Source of the DNA: a bacterium
GTDB taxonomy: Bacteria; Patescibacteriota; Dojkabacteria; JAKAPS01; JAJZLI01
Reading direction: 5' to 3'
Assembly (NCBI GenBank): GCA_021803645.1
Contig: JAJZLI010000045.1
Span: 1-7,513, forward strand
Length of the DNA: 7,513 nt
In this document: positions 1 through 5,049 of the stretch, one piece after another
Layout: every line of letters begins with the position of its first letter
Numbering within the stretch: the first letter of the stretch is position 1
The notes under the pieces: model-generated
Database searches by the model: none
The model's input: only the letters and a program-made list of their open reading frames with translations
What the model was told of the DNA's origin: nothing
Program-made: the position numbers and the translations under genes

Positions 1-103
1 ATCTGATTATGAATCAGCACAAGAAATGAATAAGTACAAGAAAGATCTATTTAACAACATATTAGATTATTCAGTACCAAATAATGAGACAACAACAACA
101 TAA
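1..103 (+). CDS. 3' end of an unidentified gene (partial)
   Basis: An open reading frame enters from the left edge (codons begin at base 2) and ends at TAA 101-103, giving 33 visible residues. The tail is hydrophilic and rich in Lys, Asn, Asp and Glu (it includes NKYKKDLFNNILDYS) and ends in four consecutive Thr residues before the stop. No domain can be recognised from so short a piece. It is called coding because the frame is open to the edge, the composition looks like a charged helical C-terminus, and it faces the convergent YggT gene with about 105 bases between them. A chance open frame of this length is possible in AT-rich DNA, so the call is tentative. No function is assigned. Confidence 0.45.
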   Translation, partial: SDYESAQEMNKYKKDLFNNILDYSVPNNETTTT

Positions 104-208
104 TCACAACCCAGAGTGCAATTATTCAATTAGCCGAGACGTTATATTTGTTGATATGCAGAATTTGTGATGTGTAATAAGAATTAATTTAAGAAAAATA
201 TACAATCT
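104..208. other. Convergent intergenic region, no clear terminator
   Basis: This gap lies between the 3' ends of the left-edge gene and YggT. It holds no tRNA-like sequence and no GC-rich hairpin followed by a T tract. The only pairing noticed is ATCACAA (103-109) with TTGTGAT (166-172), separated by 56 bases, which is too far apart and too short to be a convincing terminator. Minus-strand transcripts leaving yggT meet a short T run (ATATTTTTC) without a strong stem before it. Confidence 0.5.
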
Positions 209-502
209 TTAATTTATTCTGTTTCTTTTTGATAGTGTATTTAGAATTTCAAGTATTATATATCCTGCAATAGAGTACACTATTATTGCAATGATTCCAT
301 TGGTATCAAGTGTAAAATAGTGAAAATTAATTGATTTGAATAGCCCTTCAAATGGGCTCACAAGAGGGTCGGATGTTTTATATATAAATTTTGCAATAAT
401 ATTGTGGGGGTTTGCTCCAAGCACTTCAAACAATACCCTAAATACTAGGAAAAATTCTATTATTGAAAATATTGTATATATGATACTCTCTGTAGTCTTC
501 AT
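209..502 (-). CDS. yggT: YggT family membrane protein
   Basis: A 97-residue membrane protein of the YggT family (PF02325). The family signature is clear: FRVLFEVLGANP (21-32) at the end of a first membrane segment (about 7-28), then YKTSDPLVSPFEGLF (41-55), matching the usual 'Y..SDPLv.PfrglF' block, and a second membrane segment (about 69-88). Bacterial YggT proteins are small inner-membrane proteins, often near cell-division or ribosome-related genes; their exact role is not settled. The gene is the last of a minus-strand series and starts 27 bases after the GH1 stop. No Shine-Dalgarno sequence precedes the ATG; instead an extended -10 box (TGATATAAT) lies 9 bases upstream, so it may have its own near-leaderless transcript in addition to readthrough from GH1. 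The length is normal for the single-repeat form of the family. Confidence 0.87.
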   Translation of the reverse strand: MKTTESIIYTIFSIIEFFLVFRVLFEVLGANPHNIIAKFIYKTSDPLVSPFEGLFKSINFHYFTLDTNGIIAIIVYSIAGYIILEILNTLSKRNRIN

Positions 503-511
503 AATATATGA

Positions 512-520
512 ATTATATCA
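512..520 (-). promoter_or_regulatory. Extended -10 promoter box before yggT
   Basis: On the minus strand the sequence reads TGATATAAT, a perfect TGn plus TATAAT extended -10 element. Its last base is 9 bases before the yggT ATG, so a start site 6-8 bases downstream would leave a leader of only a few bases. It lies in the short GH1-yggT gap. A possible -35, TAGACA (542-537), sits inside the end of GH1 but with a 19-base spacer. Confidence 0.45.
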
Positions 521-529
521 TAATATGTT

Positions 530-1750
530 TTATATATGTCTATTTTTTGCAATGATAGCATATGTTTTGGCGCTATTCTTTAATATTCTTTTCCCTTTGT
601 CTATATATGCCAACCCAAATTTAGGTTTATATCCCCATATCCATTCAAAATTATCCACAAGTGTCCAGTAAAAATAACCTTTAATTGGTATACCTTCGTC
701 TATTGCTTTTTTTATAAAATTTAGGTGTTGAATGATAAATTCTGACCTTTTACTGTCTGTTGTATCTGATATACCGTTTTCTGTTATGTATATATCCTTT
801 TTATATCTTTTATATAAAGATGTAGATAAGTTATATATACCCTTTGGATAAATTTCCCAATCTAAAACATCTTGTTTTTGATTTATATTTTCGTCCTGTA
901 TTGTTTCTAGAAGAGGCATTTCTTTAGATAAAAAATTCAATTTTACTTTTTTGTGAAAATAGTAATTAAGCCCAATAAAATCAATATATTTTTTTATGTT
1001 GTCAAGGAATGAATAGTTCCATAAGAATGTATATATTTTCATTGGATATTCACTAAATGTATCGTTAGTTGTTGCGTCTATGTTATTCTTTGCTATAGAT
1101 ATTTTAGGTTTTTCCCAATTGTACTTTTTATATATTTTATTGATCTTTATATATGCTTCTATATGAGCTCTTTCTAATATTCGTTTTACTTTGAAATATG
1201 CAAAATAATTTTTTTCTCCAGGGGGCCATTCTCCTGATACATAACTGAGCACTCCAAAAAGTATTGGTTCATTAATTGTGATCCAGAATTTTACCTTATT
1301 TCCCAAATTTTCTACCACAAATTCTACAAACCTGGTGTAATATCTAATATTTTTACTATTTTTAAATCCACCTTTTTTTTGCATCCATTCCGGTATAGAG
1401 AAATGAAATAATGTAACGAAAGGTTCTATATTTGCATCTTGGAGTTTTGTAATTAGATCTTTGTAATAATTTATACTATCTATGTCCCATTTTCCCTCCT
1501 GTGGTTCAACTCTTGACCATTCAATTGAGAGTCTGTATGCATTTAAATTTAAAGATTTTATTAATTTAATATCTTCTGTATATTGTGTATTTGAATTTAG
1601 TGTATCTGTAACTTTATCTAATCCTTTCTTTTCTATCCATGCTGTCCAGTTACTATTAATATTTCCACTTTCAATCTGATATGCTGATGTTGAAACTCCC
1701 CATAGGAAGTCTTTGGGAAAGTTTTTTTTTGTGTCGTTATTACTATTCAT
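530..1750 (-). CDS. Glycoside hydrolase family 1 beta-glycosidase (beta-glucosidase-like)
   Basis: A 406-residue (beta/alpha)8-barrel enzyme of GH1 that hydrolyses beta-linked glycosides with retention of configuration. The N-terminal FPKDFLWGVSTSAYQIE block (11-27) contains the sugar-binding Gln25; FHFSIPEW (116-122) carries the subsite -1 His116; the acid/base Glu161 lies in TINEP; the nucleophile Glu324 lies in YITENG; NYY (262-264) and DNFEW (366-370, Glu369/Trp370) complete the sugar site. The DNFEW loop and the absence of the Ser/Lys/Tyr phosphate pocket point to a plain beta-glucosidase, galactosidase or mannosidase rather than a 6-phospho-beta-glucosidase. It is somewhat shorter than the common 440-470 residues. 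No signal peptide is visible, so it is probably cytoplasmic. The ATG overlaps the upstream stop in TAATG with no Shine-Dalgarno, which suggests translational coupling to the GlsB-like gene. The exact substrate cannot be read from sequence. Confidence 0.95.
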   Translation of the reverse strand: MNSNNDTKKNFPKDFLWGVSTSAYQIESGNINSNWTAWIEKKGLDKVTDTLNSNTQYTEDIKLIKSLNLNAYRLSIEWSRVEPQEGKWDIDSINYYKDLITKLQDANIEPFVTLFHFSIPEWMQKKGGFKNSKNIRYYTRFVEFVVENLGNKVKFWITINEPILFGVLSYVSGEWPPGEKNYFAYFKVKRILERAHIEAYIKINKIYKKYNWEKPKISIAKNNIDATTNDTFSEYPMKIYTFLWNYSFLDNIKKYIDFIGLNYYFHKKVKLNFLSKEMPLLETIQDENINQKQDVLDWEIYPKGIYNLSTSLYKRYKKDIYITENGISDTTDSKRSEFIIQHLNFIKKAIDEGIPIKGYFYWTLVDNFEWIWGYKPKFGLAYIDKGKRILKNSAKTYAIIAKNRHI

Positions 1751-1989
1751 TATCGAGTTTTATTTATTAGTAACGTAAATATGTATAGGGTTATACAAGC
1801 AAAGACTATTGATACTATGCCCGATATTATATAACTTGTACTTATCAGTGAAATTGAAAATGTTCCTCCTATTATTGCTGATACGATTCCTACAATGATA
1901 TATATATATAGTCCCCCATGACTGTTTGATTTAAGGGAGAATAGGTATCCAAGTACTGTTCCTATTATTATATATATGAATACTCCCAT
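1750..1989 (-). CDS. GlsB/YeaQ/YmgE-like small membrane protein
   Basis: A 79-residue protein that is almost all membrane: segments at about 3-17, 27-46 and 52-74, with short polar joins (SLKSNSHGG, 18-26). The layout and Gly pattern (MGVFIYIIIGTVLGYL, then IIVGIVSAIIGG) match the GlsB/YeaQ/YmgE family (PF04226, formerly 'transglycosylase-associated protein'), whose members are small inner-membrane proteins linked to envelope stress in other bacteria but of unknown mechanism. The family call rests on pattern resemblance only. The gene starts 43 bases after typA and its TAA overlaps the GH1 ATG by one base (TAATG), so the two should be made together. A promoter-like pair (TTGTTA, 18 bases, TATAAT) precedes it by only 8 bases. 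Confidence 0.65.
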   Translation of the reverse strand: MGVFIYIIIGTVLGYLFSLKSNSHGGLYIYIIVGIVSAIIGGTFSISLISTSYIISGIVSIVFACITLYIFTLLINKTR

Positions 1990-1997
1990 CTACTCTT

Positions 1998-2027
1998 ATT
2001 ATATTATGATTGGTACAAATTTAACAA
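1998..2027 (-). promoter_or_regulatory. Candidate promoter for the GlsB-like/GH1 pair
   Basis: On the minus strand TTGTTA (2027-2022) and a perfect TATAAT (2003-1998) are separated by 18 bases. The -10 ends 8 bases before the ATG at 1989, so transcription would begin at or just before the start codon. This would let the GlsB-like and GH1 genes be expressed independently of typA. The -35 overlaps a weak inverted repeat (TTAAC, 6-base loop, GTTAA on the minus strand) that starts at the typA stop and could be a poor terminator. Confidence 0.45.
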
Positions 2028-2032
2028 GAAGG

Positions 2033-3853
2033 TTAATGTTTTGATTGTTTTTCCCTTTCATTTTTGTCTAAAAATTTCTTTCGTAACCTGAGGTGTTCTG
2101 GTGTAATTTCTAGAAGTTCATCTTCATTTATAAAAGAAACTCCATATTCGATTGTAACTTCTATCTTAGGGTTAAAAACCATTGCGTCTTCTTGTCCTTC
2201 TTTATGTATGTTTGTAAGATGCTTTTGTTTTGCCACATTTACTTCTATGTCCTGGTCATATTTGTTTATCCCAACAATCATCCCTTTGTATATTTTTTCT
2301 TCTGGTCCTATAAATAACGTACCTCTCTCCTGTGCATTCATGATCCCATATGATGTTGATATTCCATCATCTGATGCAAGTATGACCCCTTTCCTTTCTC
2401 TTTTTGCTGCAGGTTTAAATTCTACCAAGTCTAAGAATGAATGGTTTACTGTCGTTGTTCCCCTTGTTTGATTTAAAACTTCAGCTCTTAGACCAAATAA
2501 ATTTTTTGTTAATATTTTGTAATAAAACCTTACTCTGCCAGAACCTTCATTAATCATGTTATCAAGTTCTGCTCCTCTCTTTGAACATATTGTAGTTATC
2601 TCTCCAATATATTCTTCATTTGTGTCTATTATTAATTCTTCTCTAACATCGAATTGTTTTCCGTCTACTATTTTTACTATAGCCTCGGGCCTTGATATTT
2701 GAAATTCATATCCTTCCCTTCTTAGTGTTTCTATTAAAATAGAAAGATGGAGCTCTCCTCGTCCTGATACATAAAATTGATCTCCTATAATCTCTAATTT
2801 CATACCTACATTCTTTTCAAGTTCTTTTTGTAATCTTGCAAGGAGTTGTCTTGATGTTACAAAATTTCCTTCTTGTCCAGAAAAGGGGGAAGTATTTGCT
2901 TCAAATTTAATTTTAACTGCAGGTTCTTGTATTTGGATATCGGGAAGTCTTTCGTTGTGTCCTGGTTTTGTTATGGTATCTCCTATTTTTGCGCTTTTTA
3001 CTCCAACTATAGTTATTATTTCTCCGCTAAAAGCTTCCTCTCTTTCTTCTTTTTTGAGTCCGTTATTAACTAGAATTTTTGACACTTTAAAATTTTCTGT
3101 ATTACCTTCTTTGGCCAGTAGAGTGAGATTATCTCCTGTTTTTACTGTTCCTTGTAGAATTTTACCTATAAAACCCGACCCAACATAGTTGTCATAGTCT
3201 ATGGCTGATATTTGCATTAAGAAAGGTGCCTCTTCTTTTACGACAGGGGAAGGAATATGTTTTATTATTCCTTCAAAGAGTACTATCATATCAGCATTAT
3301 CTTCCATATTACTAGGCATATTTTCAAATGCTTTTCCATCTTTTGCAATGGCATAATATATAGGAAAATCTAATTGATCTTCTGTTTGTGCTAGTTCTAG
3401 GAAAAGATCGTATATCCTTGATAGTGTCTGGTCTATATTTGCTAATTTTTTATCTATTTTATTGATTACAACTATAATTTTCTTTTCCATTTCCAATGCT
3501 TTTTTGAGTACGAATCTTGTTTGAGGCATTGGTCCTTCTTGAGCATCTATTACAAGTAAACAACCATCTGCCATATTGAGTGTTCTTTCTACTTCTCCAC
3601 CAAAGTCAGCATGTCCTGGTGTATCAATTATATTTATCTTGTAATCCTTATATGGAATAGATATATTTTTAGCCACAATGGTAATTCCTCTTTCTCTTTC
3701 AAGATCATTGTTATCTAGAATGAGGTTTTCTTGCATGATTGCCTCATTTTCTCTAAATATTCTTGATTGTTTTAGAAAACTGTCTACCAATGTAGTCTTC
3801 CCATGGTCTACATGGGCAATAATGGCAATATTTCTTATTTTCTTTTTATCCAT
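2033..3853 (-). CDS. typA: Ribosome-associated translational GTPase TypA/BipA
   Basis: A 606-residue translational GTPase, matching the ~607-residue length of E. coli BipA. G-domain motifs are intact: P-loop AHVDHGKT (13-20), switch I RGITI (55-59), DTPGH (77-81) and NKID (131-134). The G5 loop reads YYAIAKDG (166-173), where most relatives have a Ser (ASA) in the middle. An EF-Tu-like beta-barrel follows (about 205-290), then EF-G III- and V-like domains (about 305-475, containing VSGRGELHLSILIETLRREGYE-type sequence in which the longest invariant block is GRGELHL), and the TypA-specific C-terminal domain with YGIMNAQERGTLFIGP, YKGMIVG and the Lys-rich KQKHLTNI. The C-terminal domain and length separate it from EF-G and LepA. 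TypA binds 70S ribosomes and helps 50S assembly and stress or cold adaptation. It is the largest gene of the minus-strand series, 84 bases after the DUF2892 gene, with its own extended -10 box. Confidence 0.97.
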   Translation of the reverse strand: MDKKKIRNIAIIAHVDHGKTTLVDSFLKQSRIFRENEAIMQENLILDNNDLERERGITIVAKNISIPYKDYKINIIDTPGHADFGGEVERTLNMADGCLLVIDAQEGPMPQTRFVLKKALEMEKKIIVVINKIDKKLANIDQTLSRIYDLFLELAQTEDQLDFPIYYAIAKDGKAFENMPSNMEDNADMIVLFEGIIKHIPSPVVKEEAPFLMQISAIDYDNYVGSGFIGKILQGTVKTGDNLTLLAKEGNTENFKVSKILVNNGLKKEEREEAFSGEIITIVGVKSAKIGDTITKPGHNERLPDIQIQEPAVKIKFEANTSPFSGQEGNFVTSRQLLARLQKELEKNVGMKLEIIGDQFYVSGRGELHLSILIETLRREGYEFQISRPEAIVKIVDGKQFDVREELIIDTNEEYIGEITTICSKRGAELDNMINEGSGRVRFYYKILTKNLFGLRAEVLNQTRGTTTVNHSFLDLVEFKPAAKRERKGVILASDDGISTSYGIMNAQERGTLFIGPEEKIYKGMIVGINKYDQDIEVNVAKQKHLTNIHKEGQEDAMVFNPKIEVTIEYGVSFINEDELLEITPEHLRLRKKFLDKNEREKQSKH

Positions 3854-3871
3854 ATTTTAATAGAATTGCAT

Positions 3872-3880
3872 ATTATAACA
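3872..3880 (-). promoter_or_regulatory. Extended -10 promoter box before typA
   Basis: The minus strand reads TGTTATAAT, a perfect extended -10 element. It ends 18 bases before the typA ATG, which predicts a leader of about 11 bases. No TTGACA-like -35 is evident at 17 bases (TTTCAT is there), as is usual for extended -10 promoters. No Shine-Dalgarno is seen between it and the ATG (CAATTCTATTAAAAT). Confidence 0.5.
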
Positions 3881-3928
3881 AATATATGTATTTTATGAAA
3901 GTTATAGGTTTTGTGGTGTGGAATTTAA

Positions 3929-3947
3929 CAAAGAATTTTATTCTTTG
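3929..3947 (-). terminator. Weak hairpin across the DUF2892 stop codon
   Basis: A perfect 7-base inverted repeat (CAAAGAA, 5-base loop, TTCTTTG) has the DUF2892 stop codon (3940-3938) in its loop region. On the minus strand it is followed only by TTAAATTCC, not a full T tract, and the stem has just two G-C pairs. It could be a weak terminator or attenuator between this gene and typA, or chance in AT-rich DNA. Confidence 0.25.
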
Positions 3948-4138
3948 ATGTATTTATACTCAAAACAAAAACCAGATAAAGCTGTTGCTATTATGTATGC
4001 CCCAATTATGCTAATAATTATTTTTAAATATACCTCAACAAAAGACATTCCAACTGCAATGACTAAAATGCCCAATAGCAGCCTAACCAATCTTTCTGTA
4101 AAACCTAAATTCTTTTTTATATTAAACTTATTTTTCAC
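3938..4138 (-). CDS. DUF2892 (YgaP-like transmembrane) protein
   Basis: A 66-residue membrane protein resembling the DUF2892 family, the transmembrane hairpin also found at the end of the E. coli rhodanese YgaP. The N-terminal KKNLGFTERLVRLLLG (8-23) matches the family opening 'kN.g..dR.iR...G', two membrane segments follow (about 17-33 and 36-53), and it ends with the typical TAxxGFCxxY block (52-61: TALSGFCFEY; the common GFCP has Phe in place of Pro). There is no rhodanese domain here. The start is GTG at 4138; an in-frame stop lies four codons upstream of it and no ATG lies between. A -10 box (TGTTAAAAT) ends 9 bases before it. It heads the minus-strand series and is divergent from the NicO-like gene. 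The role of stand-alone DUF2892 proteins is unknown. Confidence 0.75.
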   Translation of the reverse strand: MKNKFNIKKNLGFTERLVRLLLGILVIAVGMSFVEVYLKIIISIIGAYIIATALSGFCFEYKYIKE

Positions 4139-4147
4139 TACTTTATC

Positions 4148-4156
4148 ATTTTAACA
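4148..4156 (-). promoter_or_regulatory. Extended -10 promoter box before the DUF2892 gene
   Basis: The minus strand reads TGTTAAAAT (TGn plus TAAAAT, one mismatch to TATAAT), ending 9 bases before the GTG start at 4138. A transcript from it would be leaderless or carry two to three bases. An AGGAGG string on the same strand (about 4185-4180) lies upstream of this box and is too far from the GTG to serve as its ribosome binding site. Confidence 0.4.
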
Positions 4157-4169
4157 TTTTTTTATCTTA

Positions 4170-4178
4170 TGTTACAAT
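4170..4178 (+). promoter_or_regulatory. Extended -10 promoter box for the membrane protein/hexokinase pair
   Basis: The plus strand reads TGTTACAAT (TGn plus TACAAT, one mismatch to TATAAT), ending 13 bases before the ATG at 4192. The expected start near 4184-4186 leaves a leader of about 6-8 bases with no Shine-Dalgarno. It lies 14 bases from the minus-strand DUF2892 -10 box, so the two divergent promoters nearly overlap and may compete for polymerase. Confidence 0.42.
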
Positions 4179-4191
4179 CCTCCTTTATAGT

Positions 4192-5049
4192 ATGGTGGGT
4201 CTTGTATTTCTTATTTTAATATATTCTCTTGGTCTTGGAGTTGTTCATGGCATTACCCCTGATGAGCACACATGGCCTATCACTTTTAGTTATGCTATTG
4301 GGTCTTTTAGTGCAAAAAAAGGTTTTTATGTAGGGCTACTATTTTCCTCTGCTTTTGCTATTCAGCGAGCAATTGCATCTGAACTTGCTTATTTTGCTCT
4401 TATAAAGTGGGCTGATATTGCATATTTTAACTATTATTTGTATATATTGATTGGTCTTATAATGTTCTTTACAGGAATATATGTTTTAAGATTTAATAGA
4501 ATTTTTCACATAGAAATTTTACCTGCATCCTGGCTTGGTAAAAAGGATAGGCATGAAATTAATACTGACCCTAGAACTCCTACCCCAAAAATGGCACTTC
4601 TTCATGGATTTATTGCAGGATGGGGTTTTGGTTCTTTTGCTTTGATACTTTACACAGTTCTTGTTCCTAGAATGCCTAGTTTTTATTTGGCATTTCTTCC
4701 AGGGCTTTTCTTTGGAATAGGGACAATGTTAGTTCAGGCTGTATTTGGATATATTTTCGGTAGGTGGATAAGGAGGATGAACATATCTGAGAAACAGGGA
4801 TTGAGACTTGCGTCTATTGTGTCTGGAGACACTTTATTTGGAGGTGGAATTGTATTTGTACTTGGGGGACTTCTTGGTCTTATCTTTCCTAAAATTGCAA
4901 ATCTTGCAATAATAACTTCAATTCATGTTGGAAATTTACATGAACTTGGTCTTGCTTTTGTAATGGTTGTATCAACAGTACTTTTTATTGGTCTTGGTTC
5001 TATGTTTTATAACGTACATAAAATTCAGGAAGAATATGGTAAAAAATAA
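4192..5049 (+). CDS. Polytopic membrane protein with NicO/UreH-like HGxxPDEH motif
   Basis: A 285-residue integral membrane protein with about six to seven hydrophobic segments (near 2-20, 44-70, 80-100, 134-157, 163-190, 214-233 and 250-272) and a polar loop at about 104-133. The first segment ends in HGITPDEHTW (19-28), which resembles the HX4D metal-binding signature of NicO/RcnA and NiCoT nickel/cobalt transporters and the UreH/DsbD-like transmembrane families. A second Gly-rich block, LLHGFIAGWGFGSF (136-149), starts the second half, as expected for a two-repeat transporter fold, and H245 lies in another hydrophobic stretch. A divalent-metal or small-anion transport role is an inference; substrate unknown. 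The ATG at 4192 begins the first membrane segment directly and has no Shine-Dalgarno. Its last 14 bases overlap the hexokinase-like gene, so the two are very likely one transcript. Confidence 0.72.
   Translation: MVGLVFLILIYSLGLGVVHGITPDEHTWPITFSYAIGSFSAKKGFYVGLLFSSAFAIQRAIASELAYFALIKWADIAYFNYYLYILIGLIMFFTGIYVLRFNRIFHIEILPASWLGKKDRHEINTDPRTPTPKMALLHGFIAGWGFGSFALILYTVLVPRMPSFYLAFLPGLFFGIGTMLVQAVFGYIFGRWIRRMNISEKQGLRLASIVSGDTLFGGGIVFVLGGLLGLIFPKIANLAIITSIHVGNLHELGLAFVMVVSTVLFIGLGSMFYNVHKIQEEYGKK
5027..5030 (+). promoter_or_regulatory. Shine-Dalgarno AGGA that fixes the hexokinase-like start
   Basis: AGGA lies 5 bases before the ATG at 5036, inside the end of the preceding membrane-protein gene. 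It is the only well-placed Shine-Dalgarno noticed in the window. It supports ATG 5036 over an in-frame ATG at 4967, which would add 23 hydrophobic residues that are only a frame shadow of the membrane protein. Confidence 0.65.

Noticed and set aside
103..172. Inverted repeat ATCACAA / TTGTGAT as a terminator
   Set aside because: Only seven bases with a 56-base loop and no T tract; expected by chance.
104..208. Possible tRNA or small RNA in the convergent gap
   Set aside because: No cloverleaf arms or T-loop GTTC motif, and no stable hairpin is visible on either strand.
336..671. Plus-strand open frame of 111 codons
   Set aside because: It lies antisense to the clear YggT and GH1 genes, crosses their junction, has no promoter or ribosome site and shows no family motif.
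2064..3188. Several plus-strand open frames inside typA
   Set aside because: All are antisense to the full-length, motif-complete TypA and have Ser/Phe/Cys-rich shadow composition.
3918..4154. Plus-strand open frame of 78 codons
   Set aside because: It is the reverse shadow of the DUF2892 gene, whose minus-strand product has recognisable family blocks at both ends.
4967..5035. Upstream ATG adding a 23-residue hydrophobic leader to the hexokinase-like protein
   Set aside because: This stretch is inside the membrane-protein gene and its hydrophobicity reflects that gene in another frame. The AGGA before ATG 5036 and hexokinase-type N-terminus favour the shorter start.
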